The notes beneath the pieces were generated by a model, which saw only the letters and a list, made by a program, of their open reading frames with translations, was not told where the DNA came from and ran no database searches. A program made the translations under genes and the position numbers. A stretch of DNA of 20,912 nucleotides from TMED23 sp964639965 (GTDB lineage: Bacteria; Pseudomonadota; Alphaproteobacteria; Rhodospirillales; UBA2165): assembly GCA_964639965.1 (NCBI GenBank), contig CAZXGI010000042.1:1-20912 (forward strand), written 5' to 3'. Shown in pieces: positions 1 to 8,046 of this stretch; position 1 is the stretch's first letter, and each line of letters begins with the position of its first letter.

Positions 1-941
1 CGGATTCTGAACGAGCCGAAGTCGGAAAAATTTATAAACAACAATCTAGTTTTATTGCCCGCAGGAAAGGCGCTGCATTAGTTGCTAGAAATATTGCTCA
101 CCATCTAGAAAAAAAATTAGAGAAGATGGGTCCGGAATTTACCCCTTTGGTATATTGTTGGCGCGGTGGACAACGTTCGGCTGCGTTTGCCCAAATCTGT
201 AGCGAAGTTGGGTGGCAATCATTTATCTTGAAAGGGGGATATAAAAGTTATCGTCAAGCTGTTTTACTCGGGTTTAAACAAATATCAAGCTCGGTTAGGT
301 TTATTGTGATTGCAGGGAGAACTGGTTCAGGTAAAACCAATATTCTTGATGAACTTAAACTTCAAGGGGCTCAAATATTGGATTTAGAAAAGTTAGCCGT
401 GCATCGTGGATCTTTGTTAGGTAAAGTTAAGGATCGTGAGCAGCCGAGCCAACGTATGTTTGAATCCAATCTCTATTCTGAATTATTAAAATTTAATTTT
501 CTAGAGCCTATTTATGTTGAATCGGAGAGTTCCCGGATCGGAAATATTCAGATTCCTGTTGATGTTTGGAAACAAGTTGTTTTGGCTCCGATGATTTCCA
601 TTACGATGCAGGTTTCTGACCGTGCAAAGCATCTATTATCTCAGTACAGTCATTTAATGTCAGATCCTTCTGCTTTGGAAAAATTGGTATCTGGTATGAT
701 TCACCGACATGGTCATGCCCGCACGACTATATGGCGAGAGCTAATTAAAGCTAAAGATTGGCAGAATCTGGCAGAAGATCTTTTGAACACGCATTATGAC
801 CCTGCTTATGATAAATCAACTTTTAGACATAACCGAAGAATGCTAGCAGAGATTAAGCAAAAAGATTGCTGTCAAAAAACATTAAAAGCAACAGCGGACC
901 TCATATTAGGTTTAAGTGGGCGTCCAAAACTCAAATTATAA
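1..941 (+). CDS. mnmH: tRNA 2-selenouridine synthase, 3' part (5' end outside window)
   Basis: Also called SelU or YbbB. The family replaces sulfur with selenium in 2-thiouridine at the wobble position (U34) of certain tRNAs, using selenophosphate and a geranylated intermediate. The reading frame is open from base 3, so the first ATG at 126 is internal. About 312 residues are visible against roughly 360 for the family, so some 50 N-terminal residues are missing. The rhodanese half carries VYCWRGGQRS, with its active-site Cys at 156-158, followed by a GGYKSYR motif. The P-loop half starts with the Walker A motif GRTGSGKT at about 315-338. SelD (selenophosphate synthetase), which the enzyme needs, is not in the window. 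A good intrinsic terminator follows, so this is the end of its transcript. The family assignment is firm. Confidence 0.93.
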   Translation, partial: DSERAEVGKIYKQQSSFIARRKGAALVARNIAHHLEKKLEKMGPEFTPLVYCWRGGQRSAAFAQICSEVGWQSFILKGGYKSYRQAVLLGFKQISSSVRFIVIAGRTGSGKTNILDELKLQGAQILDLEKLAVHRGSLLGKVKDREQPSQRMFESNLYSELLKFNFLEPIYVESESSRIGNIQIPVDVWKQVVLAPMISITMQVSDRAKHLLSQYSHLMSDPSALEKLVSGMIHRHGHARTTIWRELIKAKDWQNLAEDLLNTHYDPAYDKSTFRHNRRMLAEIKQKDCCQKTLKATADLILGLSGRPKLKL

Positions 942-988
942 AATTATGTGAGAATGTGTAAGAGCCAAGAGTTGTAATAAAACTGATA

Positions 989-1018
989 GGTCAAATTCTT
1001 ATATTTGGCCAATTTTTT
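989..1018 (+). terminator. Rho-independent terminator after mnmH
   Basis: The arms GGTCAAAT (989-996) and ATTTGGCC (1003-1010) pair over 8 bp with one G-U wobble, around a six-base loop. A run of six T follows at 1013-1018. It lies 48 bases after the mnmH stop. The rest of 942-1191 is AT-rich, and I see no RNA gene in it. Confidence 0.75.
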
Positions 1019-1178
1019 GTTGGTTATTATTTTAAGGTACAGCTCGTTATAGCGGTCTTCGATGTTTTGATAATAATTCAATTAAATTGGGTTCGTTCAT
1101 TTTTTGTAAAGAACTTAGTCATTAAGTTGTGGATGGTTTTATCAAGGGAGTTTCAAAAATTGTTTAGTATTTTTTCAT

Positions 1179-1184
1179 GGGGGA
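1179..1184 (+). promoter_or_regulatory. Ribosome binding site deciding the GTG start at 1192
   Basis: GGGGGA lies 7 bases before the GTG at 1192. It overlaps the upstream ATG at 1177, which has only a T-rich stretch before it. Confidence 0.5.
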
Positions 1185-1191
1185 TCGCAGA

Positions 1192-1404
1192 GTGCGTTAC
1201 TCGGTGAGGTATGAATGTAGCAACAAAAACTGGGTTGTCACGGATGGTAGTGAAGGTGATCAGGTTGTCAGCACTCACAGGCTAAAAGCCAGCGCTTATA
1301 GGCAGGCATATGCAGCACAGGAGCGTTGGCAGCGAGCAAAGCCAGTTGCAAATTATACTGCCCGAATACGTAAAGTCATACCTCAAACGTTAGTTGTTGG
1401 CTGA
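1192..1404 (+). CDS. Small basic protein of unknown function
   Basis: I do not recognise this protein. The frame opens with an ATG at 1177, but no ribosome binding site precedes it. A GGGGGA at 1179-1184 lies 7 bases before an in-frame GTG at 1192, so I prefer the GTG, giving 70 residues (75 from the ATG). The protein has an N-terminal YSVRYE strand, a central region that looks like a strand (NKNWVV), and a probable helix rich in Ala, Arg and Gln (AYRQAYAAQERWQRA). It ends in a basic tail. There is no signal peptide or membrane segment. The N-terminal half faintly resembles small DUF2188-type beta proteins, which is a guess. It stands alone, and its stop codon lies inside an inverted repeat. 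That it is a gene is supported by the binding site and normal-looking composition. Confidence 0.55.
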   Translation: MRYSVRYECSNKNWVVTDGSEGDQVVSTHRLKASAYRQAYAAQERWQRAKPVANYTARIRKVIPQTLVVG

Positions 1405-1428
1405 AGATTAATCAGTCGATTAATCTTC
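1403..1428. repeat. Perfect 11-bp inverted repeat overlapping a stop codon
   Basis: The arms GAAGATTAATC (1403-1413) and GATTAATCTTC (1418-1428) are perfect complements with the loop AGTC. The left arm includes the last two bases of the TGA stop of the small gene. It sits between convergent genes ending at 1404 (plus) and 1454 (minus), so it may act as a bidirectional transcript end. No T-run follows on either strand, so it is not a classic intrinsic terminator. Confidence 0.6.
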
Positions 1429-1453
1429 CTCATATGCCTTATGGGATCAGGTT

Positions 1454-2071
1454 TCATTGCATAGGAGAGAATGGTGCAGGCAATAAAATCTTATTTTCTT
1501 GAGAAATAAAATCTGGTCCGCCACCCGCAGGAGGCCATATCCCTTTTACAGCAGCTTGATTACGAATTTTTGATCGGTGTTTTAGATCCTTATATGGCCA
1601 TAGGTGAACAATCTTAAGTGCAGTACCAATATCAACGTTAAAAACTCCAACCATTGGAGAAAGTGATATCCGCTCTTTATACTTAGTTGACCAGCGTTCT
1701 TGAGTGTTATTAATAGTTCCTGGTTTACATATGTAGCTACGCATCTCATAAAATGGGCCATAATCTCCCGGTTTCATTTTAGGTGAAAATGACCAGGGGA
1801 TCATAATTTCAACATGTTGATGTAAGATATAGTCTTTAATTTTTGGGGGCCACACACCTGCATCTACCGCTTCAATCCTAATTTTTTCGCGTTCTTTTGT
1901 ATCCTTATATGGCCAAATGTGAATAATTTGATTTAAAGGGCCGATTTCCGTATAGAAAAATGCTGCAAGTTTGGAAACTTTTTTACGCTTTTTGTATGCT
2001 TCACCAAAACGTTCCATTACTTCTGGAGTAGAACCGGGTTTTAGGTCATATGTTCTGAATTCATAGATCAT
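1454..2071 (-). CDS. NIPSNAP family protein with two tandem domains
   Basis: NIPSNAP domains adopt a dimeric alpha/beta-barrel (ferredoxin-like) fold. The bacterial members have no settled biochemical role. Two copies are visible. Residues 1-96 begin IYEFRTYDLKPG and contain IIHIWPYKDTKER. Residues 104-205 begin YEMRSYICKPG and contain KIVHLWPYKDLKHR. Each copy ends in a WPP then PFSP/WSFSP pattern. The 205-residue length fits two roughly 100-residue domains fused by duplication. No signal peptide is seen. AAAGGGGA just before the ATG supports the start. The gene stands alone: it converges with the small gene at 1192 and diverges from the PagL-like gene across a 401-base AT-rich gap. The family call is strong and the function unknown. 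Confidence 0.88.
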   Translation of the reverse strand: MIYEFRTYDLKPGSTPEVMERFGEAYKKRKKVSKLAAFFYTEIGPLNQIIHIWPYKDTKEREKIRIEAVDAGVWPPKIKDYILHQHVEIMIPWSFSPKMKPGDYGPFYEMRSYICKPGTINNTQERWSTKYKERISLSPMVGVFNVDIGTALKIVHLWPYKDLKHRSKIRNQAAVKGIWPPAGGGPDFISQENKILLPAPFSPMQ

Positions 2072-2472
2072 TTGTATCCCCTTTTAGGTAATGATTTGAG
2101 AAGTAATACTGATAGCAAAAAAAGCGGTACATCGTTTAAAATTTTTAGAGCTAAAATATTATTTCTATAAAATTTTCAATATTTATTAATACACCAGACC
2201 TTTAAATACATAAATACGTTAATTTTTATCAAAAAAGGTAATTCAAACGTAATTTAAATTAATTTTAACATTAGAAATAAAAAAAACCTTTATTTACAAT
2301 AAATTAGAACAAAAGATATATATCTAGAACTCAATTTGATTATATTATTAAGAGAATTTTATCGCCAAATTTGTTAAATTTAAATGAGTTTTACTAGACA
2401 AGTTGGAATTAGAGTGTATTTACTACGCGCCTCTCTCGATTTATGGATTATTAGATAACTTGGATATTAATT
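2072..2472. other. AT-rich intergenic region, no gene seen
   Basis: This 401-base spacer lies between the divergent NIPSNAP and PagL-like genes. It is very rich in A and T tracts, for example around 2150-2300, and must hold the promoters of both genes. I could not pick out a convincing -35/-10 pair, tRNA, hairpin with T-run, or coding region with a ribosome binding site. An open frame starting at 2403 overlaps the PagL-like gene in another frame and looks non-coding. Confidence 0.6.
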
Positions 2473-3312
2473 GTGTGGGGCGTTTTATCATACAAAGGTT
2501 TGATATGTGGCTTAATCTGTGTGGGATTAGGTTTCATGGCAAGCTTCGGTGTTGCGGGCACGCTTGGTGGAAAATACGATATGAGTATTTTCATCAAAGA
2601 GCCACACCCATTTGACCAAAGCCAATCAGTTTCTCTCCGGAGTATCCCTGTGTCTTCCTTTGGTTCATCACGTCATCAGAAAGCTTTTCCAGTTTATAAA
2701 ATTGTTTCAACACACAAGAAAGACACGTTGGGAAACAATAACCCACAATCTTTTCCGACATATAAAATTGTTAAGAATTATCCAAAGACTTTCGAGAAGA
2801 TAGCCAGAAATGGTGATAATTCTTCCAGTGCTATTTCAGAAATACGCATTGGTGCTTTAGCACATGATATTGGTCCGTTTAGTTCGCATAAAGAAGACGG
2901 TTATGATGGAAATCTAGAGCTCTTATTAGTTTCCCCAAATTTCTTGAGATCAATTGGGGAACCGCGTCCGCATATTGGTACATCGGTGAATACTAATGGC
3001 AATACCAATCAAGTTTATTTTGGATTGACTTGGGAGTTAGAGTTTAATGAAAATTTTTTCACCAATTTCTCTATTGGAGGAGTATATCATGACGGATATA
3101 GAGATAATAATAAGGCACTTGGAGCTAATAATTTAAACGATAATAAATCACTTGGGTGTGATGTCCTTTTTAGGGAATCAGTGGATTTTGGTTATCGCCT
3201 TAATTCTGCTCATTCAATTATGGCTTACTTAGATCATTCCTCTAATGCTTCTCTATGTTCCACGAATGAAGGGCTAGAATCGGTCGGTATTCGCTATGGT
3301 TACCTTTTTTAA
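2473..3312 (+). CDS. Acyloxyacyl hydrolase / lipid A 3-O-deacylase (PagL family)
   Basis: PagL enzymes are outer-membrane beta-barrels that remove the 3-O-acyl chain from lipid A and so remodel LPS. The C-terminal half (about 122-279) shows the family pattern: IGALAHDIGPF, alternating barrel strands, then YLDHSSNASL and GLESVGIRYGYLF ending in an aromatic residue. The catalytic His-Ser-Glu triad known from Pseudomonas PagL (H, S at +2, E at +14) is matched by H255, S257 and E269. The N-terminus is a signal peptide (Lys8, hydrophobic core, cleavage near GVAG). The start is taken as GTG 2473 because it puts Lys8 before the hydrophobic core. An ATG at 2536 with GGATTAGG upstream would cut off most of that core. 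About 90 residues between signal and barrel are extra compared with typical PagL and contain a duplicated FPxYKIV motif (2684-2706 and 2750-2772). It stands alone. Confidence 0.85.
   Translation: MWGVLSYKGLICGLICVGLGFMASFGVAGTLGGKYDMSIFIKEPHPFDQSQSVSLRSIPVSSFGSSRHQKAFPVYKIVSTHKKDTLGNNNPQSFPTYKIVKNYPKTFEKIARNGDNSSSAISEIRIGALAHDIGPFSSHKEDGYDGNLELLLVSPNFLRSIGEPRPHIGTSVNTNGNTNQVYFGLTWELEFNENFFTNFSIGGVYHDGYRDNNKALGANNLNDNKSLGCDVLFRESVDFGYRLNSAHSIMAYLDHSSNASLCSTNEGLESVGIRYGYLF
2684..2772 (+). repeat. Short imperfect direct repeat in the PagL-like gene
   Basis: Two 23-base copies (2684-2706 and 2750-2772), 66 bases apart and in frame, differ at four positions. They encode AFPVYKIV and SFPTYKIV. They lie in the linker between the signal peptide and the barrel and look like a small internal duplication. 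Confidence 0.6.
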
Positions 3313-3371
3313 TTCTCTTCATATTAGAATATACAAATCGAATATCTATTTCTAGTTTTATAAGGATAACT

Positions 3372-3405
3372 AAAAAACTAAATGGCCTCAAAGAAATTAG
3401 CCATT
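3372..3405 (-). terminator. Possible terminator of the aldo/keto reductase gene
   Basis: Read on the minus strand, AATGGC and GCCATT (3400-3405 and 3381-3386) form a 6-bp stem with a 13-base loop inside the last codons. After the stop comes a run of six T (3372-3377). The long loop makes it weak. Read on the plus strand it could also lie at the end of the converging PagL-like transcript. Confidence 0.4.
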
Positions 3406-4220
3406 CGTTTTATTTCCTTCTTATCCGGCAAGCGCCCAATGCCAGCATTTAAATTATCGGTCATATGTATAGGATTGCCTGTCGCTGGGATAGCACAAGT
3501 TGAAGCTTTGTTACCTAGGACATATTTTAGAAAAAATTGTGGCCATGTCAGACACCCTAATTCTGTTGTCCAGTCTGGCAATGGCACATTTTGGACACTT
3601 TTAAACAGATCATCTTGTTCAAATGGTCTGTTAATTAGTGTAGCAACTCCAAGATCATGGCAAAGATCTAAAAAATAATTTTCTGCTTCTCGCCTTGCAA
3701 TAGAGTATGGAAATTGACAAAAATCAATTTCAGGATATTTCTTCAAATAATCAGCAAGTTCATTAAAGGCATTATGAGTGTGGTGTGTGATGCCAATATA
3801 TTTTATTTTTCCATCTTTACGCCATTCTTTTAAGGTTTCTAAGTGAGTATCGGCATCAACGAGATTATGGACTTGCATAAGGTCTATCTTGCTACAGCCC
3901 ATATTTCTCAAGGATTGAGACATTTCTTTCAAACCACTTTTTTTTCCGTTTGTCCAAACTTTGGTAGCAAGGAAGGGTTTAATAAAGGGATCGTTGTCCT
4001 TTAATAACCGGCCGATTATAGTTTCTGAATTTCCATACATCGGTGAAGAGTCAATTAATTTCCCACCGGCTTTGAAAAAAATATTTAAAACGGAGTTTAA
4101 TTGTTTGTTTGAATGATCAAGCGAAATATTGAATGCTCGATAAGTTCCGAGGCCGATTATTGGTAAGCGCTCGCCGGTGGAAGGAATAGACTTTGTTAAC
4201 ATAAGCGAAATGTGCTCCAT
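3378..4220 (-). CDS. Aldo/keto reductase family oxidoreductase
   Basis: This is an NAD(P)H-dependent aldehyde/ketone reductase of the (beta/alpha)8-barrel fold and is probably cytoplasmic. Its substrate cannot be read from sequence. The catalytic tetrad is visible: Asp57 and Tyr62 in LIDSSPMYG, Lys87 in ATKVW, and His118 in MQVHN. The motif GLGTYR near the N-terminus and YIGITHHT are typical. At 280 residues it is near the lower end for the family. The start is uncertain. The first ATG (4220) has no clear ribosome binding site, while Met7 at 4202 has GGAG 12 bases before it, which is rather far. The C-terminal cofactor region is less canonical than in characterised members (AIPATGNPIHMTDNL). 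It stands alone, converges with the PagL-like gene and diverges from the heparinase-like gene. Confidence 0.9.
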   Translation of the reverse strand: MEHISLMLTKSIPSTGERLPIIGLGTYRAFNISLDHSNKQLNSVLNIFFKAGGKLIDSSPMYGNSETIIGRLLKDNDPFIKPFLATKVWTNGKKSGLKEMSQSLRNMGCSKIDLMQVHNLVDADTHLETLKEWRKDGKIKYIGITHHTHNAFNELADYLKKYPEIDFCQFPYSIARREAENYFLDLCHDLGVATLINRPFEQDDLFKSVQNVPLPDWTTELGCLTWPQFFLKYVLGNKASTCAIPATGNPIHMTDNLNAGIGRLPDKKEIKRMANFFEAI

Positions 4221-4349
4221 ATTCGAGTGTCGATCTTACCAGCTGTTTTGCATCAATTTAAATGGTTATAGAAATAAATGCATATTTATTTTTTATTTTG
4301 GCAATAATTGATATTATTAACGAACAAATGATTTATGGAGTGAAATATC

Positions 4350-6389
4350 GTGCGACTCTGGCTTAATCGAATTCGTCGAGGATTTAAACGGTCCCCGGGC
4401 GAATTATTTCTTAGAATGGTTCAGGAGTTAAAAGCCTCGTCAGATCGGTTTGGTAAGTCACCTATTCATAAACTGAATAATATTGAATTTATCAATTTAT
4501 TTGGGTTTCGTTCTATCAATAAGTTTTGGGAAAATTTATCTAAACGGTCGTTCATCACAGGTGATTTTTCATTAAATCAGAAGAATTTGGATTTAATAAT
4601 TCCGGGAGAATTTAACCGGATAATTGGTCTGGCGGATCAGGCTTTGAGTTTGGAAGTTGATCTTTTAGGCTCAGGCCCAACAGCTTTAAGTAAGCCAATC
4701 CAATGGACAACAGATTTTAAAGTTGATTTAGATTGGCCAGTTATTTTTTTTCGGGATATCGATATTTTGGATATAGATCGATCGAGTGATGTTAAAATAC
4801 CATGGGAATTATCTCGATTACAGTGGCTTATACCCGTGGGTCAGGCTTACAAACTTACAGGTGATGGTAAGTATTCAGATTTTTGTTGTCAGATTTTAAA
4901 AGATTGGATTAAGGCCAATCCTTATGGACGAGGAGTGAATTGGGCCATTGCTATGGAACCAGCTATGAGAATTTTTGTATGGACTTGGTTATTTCATATA
5001 TTCAAGGATTCGACTGAATGGTCTGACCAGAGTTTTAGGTTTTTGTTTCTCCGGAGTTTATATGAACACGGTATTTTTGTTGAACGTTATATTGAAGATT
5101 ATGGTGACAATGGGAATCATTGCACGGCTGATGCTGGGGGGCTTGTTTTTGTGGGCTTGTTTTTTGGTGCCGGTGCAAATCCCCTAGAGTGGCAGACACG
5201 CGGTTGGGATTTACTTTTGAAAGAAATATCCAATCAAATACTTGATGATGGTGTAAATTTTGAAGGGTCTATCGCATATCATCGGTTTGTCTCTGAGCTA
5301 TTTTTTTGGCCAGCTAAGTTTCGTTATGAGTTACGTAAAGAAATCCCAGAATTTTATACAAATCGACTTTTATTCATGGCCGATTTTATTGAAAGTTATA
5401 CTAAGCCAAATGGTTTGGTTCCTCTTTGGGGGGACGCGGATGACGGTCGCGTATTGCCGTTTGGTGGTGAAGAGATGAATGATCACTCCTATCTTCCTGA
5501 TTTGATCAGGATCCAATGGGGGAATGGCAAAAGTTGTCTTTCTAGTGCAAAGGCAAAAGCCGAGATTTTATGGACTTATGGTATGAATGATTATAATTTT
5601 CGCCGAGAAAGTATACCAGTTTCACGAAGCTTTGCGTGTTCTGGCTTTTATATCATGGCTAATGATTTAGATCATATCTTCATAGATTGTGGTCCAATAG
5701 GTTTCAATGGAAAGGGCGGGCATGGTCACAACGATTGTTTGTCATTTGAAGCGGTTTTGGATGGAGCGCCTTTGGTTAGTGATAGTGGCTGTTACGTTTA
5801 TTCAGCGTCACAAGAGCAACGAGATAAATTTCGTGGTACAGCTGCTCACAATACGCCGATTATTGATAACCAAGAGCAAAATCGGTTTATTTCAAAAATG
5901 GAACTTTTCTCACTTCAAAATGATGCGACCCCCGAAGTCTTATTTTGGCAGACCAAAGATGATGAAGATATTTTTATTGGTTCACATTCGGGTTTCCAAA
6001 AATTGAGTGAACCGGTATCGCCCGTTCGGAAAATTATTTTGGAAAAAAACTCTCATCGTCTGATTGTTAAGGATGAGTTTAAGGGGAGGGGTGAGCATAA
6101 AATTAAAATACCTCTACACTTATCAATTGGTTGTGAGGTTAAACAGATTGGACCCACGGTTTGGTCTATTCTTTCAGACGGGAAACGCTTTAACTTAATT
6201 GTTGGTGGATCTACTGACTGGGCGGTTGATATTGTTACCGGATTAATTTCCCCAAGCTATGGTGTAATGTTGGACGGACACGTTTTTGAGTTTAGTAATG
6301 AGGGGCCATTAGAGACGTTGGTTATCGGGATGTATCCGGTAAAATTTTCTCCAGAGAAACCTGAGAATTGGCTCCAAAGTTATCTATGA
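4350..6389 (+). CDS. Heparinase II/III family protein (polysaccharide lyase-like)
   Basis: Family members are polysaccharide lyases acting on uronic-acid glycans, and many bacterial homologs have unknown substrates. The 679 residues hold an N-terminal alpha/alpha-toroid region (about 50-400) with IPWELSRLQWL, NPYGRGVNWAIAMEPAMR, the DNGNHCTADAGG motif (N256, H257) and AYHRF (Tyr310). These are the positions of the usual catalytic Asn/His and Tyr. A C-terminal beta-sandwich follows, with GGHGHNDCLSFE (H458, H460, D462) and GTAAHNTPIIDN. The start is GTG, with GGAG 9 bases upstream. No signal peptide is seen, so either the protein is cytoplasmic or export is not obvious. No glycosyltransferase or capsule genes are adjacent. 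The family call is firm and the substrate unknown. Confidence 0.9.
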   Translation: MRLWLNRIRRGFKRSPGELFLRMVQELKASSDRFGKSPIHKLNNIEFINLFGFRSINKFWENLSKRSFITGDFSLNQKNLDLIIPGEFNRIIGLADQALSLEVDLLGSGPTALSKPIQWTTDFKVDLDWPVIFFRDIDILDIDRSSDVKIPWELSRLQWLIPVGQAYKLTGDGKYSDFCCQILKDWIKANPYGRGVNWAIAMEPAMRIFVWTWLFHIFKDSTEWSDQSFRFLFLRSLYEHGIFVERYIEDYGDNGNHCTADAGGLVFVGLFFGAGANPLEWQTRGWDLLLKEISNQILDDGVNFEGSIAYHRFVSELFFWPAKFRYELRKEIPEFYTNRLLFMADFIESYTKPNGLVPLWGDADDGRVLPFGGEEMNDHSYLPDLIRIQWGNGKSCLSSAKAKAEILWTYGMNDYNFRRESIPVSRSFACSGFYIMANDLDHIFIDCGPIGFNGKGGHGHNDCLSFEAVLDGAPLVSDSGCYVYSASQEQRDKFRGTAAHNTPIIDNQEQNRFISKMELFSLQNDATPEVLFWQTKDDEDIFIGSHSGFQKLSEPVSPVRKIILEKNSHRLIVKDEFKGRGEHKIKIPLHLSIGCEVKQIGPTVWSILSDGKRFNLIVGGSTDWAVDIVTGLISPSYGVMLDGHVFEFSNEGPLETLVIGMYPVKFSPEKPENWLQSYL

Positions 6390-6433
6390 GTTTTCGGAAT
6401 TGTTCAAATTGAATGGATGGTTTGAGTTATAAG

Positions 6434-6736
6434 CTAGTAATCGTGAGTTGCCCCAGGGAATAATTGTCTAATCCTGGATGGTTCTTCGGGAGCAATCCCG
6501 CATTCTGCACAGAATTCAATGAGTAATTCTTCACTGGCTAATAAAAAATCTAATATTCCACCTAAAAATTCTGGGTTTCCAACTGAAAGCTCAAAATCTG
6601 AGGGTAAAATACCCGTGTTTGCTAAGAAGCTTTGCCGAATATCATTACTATTTAAAATAAAGTGAACTGCTTTTAGCGCGATTGTTTCTGCATAAGCTAA
6701 ACTTTTATTATTTGTTTGTGTATCACGATTGGTCAT
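6434..6736 (-). CDS. DUF3572 family protein
   Basis: This is a small helical protein of 100 residues from a family found mainly in alphaproteobacteria and with no known function. Recognisable parts are AETIALKAVHFIL near residues 16-28, FLANTGILPSDFEL, GNPEFLGGILDFLLASEELLIEF and a final PG tail (LFPGATHDY). No signal peptide or membrane segment is seen. The ribosome binding site before the ATG at 6736 is weak (ACAGAAAATTTT), and no better start is visible. The gene converges with the heparinase-like gene and diverges from the sulfotransferase-like gene across about 140 bases. Confidence 0.85.
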   Translation of the reverse strand: MTNRDTQTNNKSLAYAETIALKAVHFILNSNDIRQSFLANTGILPSDFELSVGNPEFLGGILDFLLASEELLIEFCAECGIAPEEPSRIRQLFPGATHDY

Positions 6737-6876
6737 AAAATTTTCTGTGTACCTTCTTTTATTTTTTTAAGTCTTTTTCCATTATCTGAATTATAACAGT
6801 CAAATTCATTCATTCCAGACCGTTTATTTTCTTTTCCAAGCTTTACAGAACTCAAATACATATTTATTTTTTTGTC

Positions 6877-7944
6877 ATGAAACATACGACAGTTGGTTTA
6901 ATTCATTCAGATCAAAGTCGAGCCTGTCCCGGTGTAACAATACTAAGTCCGCTAGATGGAAAAGCGACCTATTTAATTGGCATGCAAGGTGAGGTACTTC
7001 ACCATTGGAGGTATCCGATTAAAACAGGCAATTACGCCTATCTGTTATTGAATGGTAATCTTTTGTGGTCTGGGGAGACCGAAGTTGGGCCTAGGCCTGG
7101 AGGCGGTAAAGGTGGTCTTTTACGTGAATATGACTGGGATGGTAATATTATTTGGGAGCACCACGACGATAATCAACATCATGACTTTCAACGCTTAAAG
7201 AATGGAAATACGTTATATATTGGTTGGGAAAAAATGCCGAAAGAAGCTCAAGCCCGAATGGTCGGAGCTGAGGCCGGAAGTGAAGATGAGGATGGCCTTA
7301 CATGGAGTGATTATCTTAGGGAGGTAGATCAAAAAGGTAAAACTGTTTGGGAGTGGCACGCTCATTCGGATATGCTTATCGAGGAATTTCCTCTTCATAT
7401 CATGAGTACGCGCAAGGAGTTTCTCCATTGTAATACGTGCACAGAATTACCTGATGGTAACATCATGTTGAGTTTTCGTAAGAATAGTATGATTGTTGTT
7501 GTTGAAAAGAAAACAAAGAAAATAATCAAGAAATGGCAAAACAATGATTGGGGTCAGCAGCATGATTGCCACCTTTTGGAGAATGGTAATGTGTTGCTTT
7601 TTGCCAATGGCATCCACGTTCCTCGCGGAGTATTTTCTTCTAAGGTAATTGAGATTGACTGGGATACCGGGGACGAGCTCTGGTCTTATTCGGGTTCGCC
7701 TCCTTGGACGATGTTCAGCCCGAATATTAGTGGAGCTCAAAGACTGCCAAATGGAAATACACTTATTTGTGAAGGGCTAAATGGACGTGTATTCGAAATA
7801 ACCGCGGAAGGCGAGATTGTTTGGGAATATATCAGCCCTTGGTTTATAGGAGCGCTCCAAGGTCCTAATAATAGACTTTTTCGAGCTTATCGCTATGGCA
7901 TAGATTCTCCAGAAATTGGTGACCGTCTTAAATTAAATATATAA
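6877..7944 (+). CDS. Arylsulfotransferase (ASST)-like beta-propeller protein
   Basis: ASST enzymes transfer sulfate between phenolic esters using a catalytic His within a six-bladed propeller. The 355 residues show blade repeats built on NGN: LLNGNLLW, HHDFQRLKNGNTLYIGW, TELPDGNIMLSF, QQHDCHLLENGNVLLFANG and QRLPNGNTLICEG. They alternate with strands of the W-E-W/Y type (IIWEHHDDN, TVWEWHAH, IVWEY). His residues precede several NGN turns, as in the family. Unlike well-studied bacterial ASSTs, which are periplasmic, there is no signal peptide: the N-terminus is MKHTTVGLIHSDQSRACPG. I see no Shine-Dalgarno sequence before the ATG. No sulfatase, DsbA/DsbB-like pair or sulfur gene is nearby. The fold is confident and the sulfotransferase activity tentative. 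Confidence 0.75.
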   Translation: MKHTTVGLIHSDQSRACPGVTILSPLDGKATYLIGMQGEVLHHWRYPIKTGNYAYLLLNGNLLWSGETEVGPRPGGGKGGLLREYDWDGNIIWEHHDDNQHHDFQRLKNGNTLYIGWEKMPKEAQARMVGAEAGSEDEDGLTWSDYLREVDQKGKTVWEWHAHSDMLIEEFPLHIMSTRKEFLHCNTCTELPDGNIMLSFRKNSMIVVVEKKTKKIIKKWQNNDWGQQHDCHLLENGNVLLFANGIHVPRGVFSSKVIEIDWDTGDELWSYSGSPPWTMFSPNISGAQRLPNGNTLICEGLNGRVFEITAEGEIVWEYISPWFIGALQGPNNRLFRAYRYGIDSPEIGDRLKLNI

Positions 7945-8034
7945 ATTACCTTGTTATTAATTTTTAAACTAAATTGGTACTATAGATTACCGTATTAGAC
8001 GCAACAATATCTTGCTATTTTAGCCTTGGTACGC

Positions 8035-8038
8035 GGAG
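8035..8038 (+). promoter_or_regulatory. Ribosome binding site deciding the lipoprotein start
   Basis: GGAG lies 8 bases before the ATG at 8047. It overlaps the seven-codon upstream extension of the frame (from GTG-type starts at 8026) and so argues against that longer form. Confidence 0.6.
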
Positions 8039-8046
8039 TATGGTTC

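Noticed and set aside
2403..2615. 70-codon open frame overlapping the start of the PagL-like gene
   Set aside because: It is in a different frame from a clear signal peptide and gene, has no ribosome binding site, and its Cys/Trp-rich translation looks random.
3382..3678. 98-codon plus-strand frame antisense to the aldo/keto reductase
   Set aside because: The opposite strand encodes a reductase with a complete catalytic tetrad, so this is a shadow frame.
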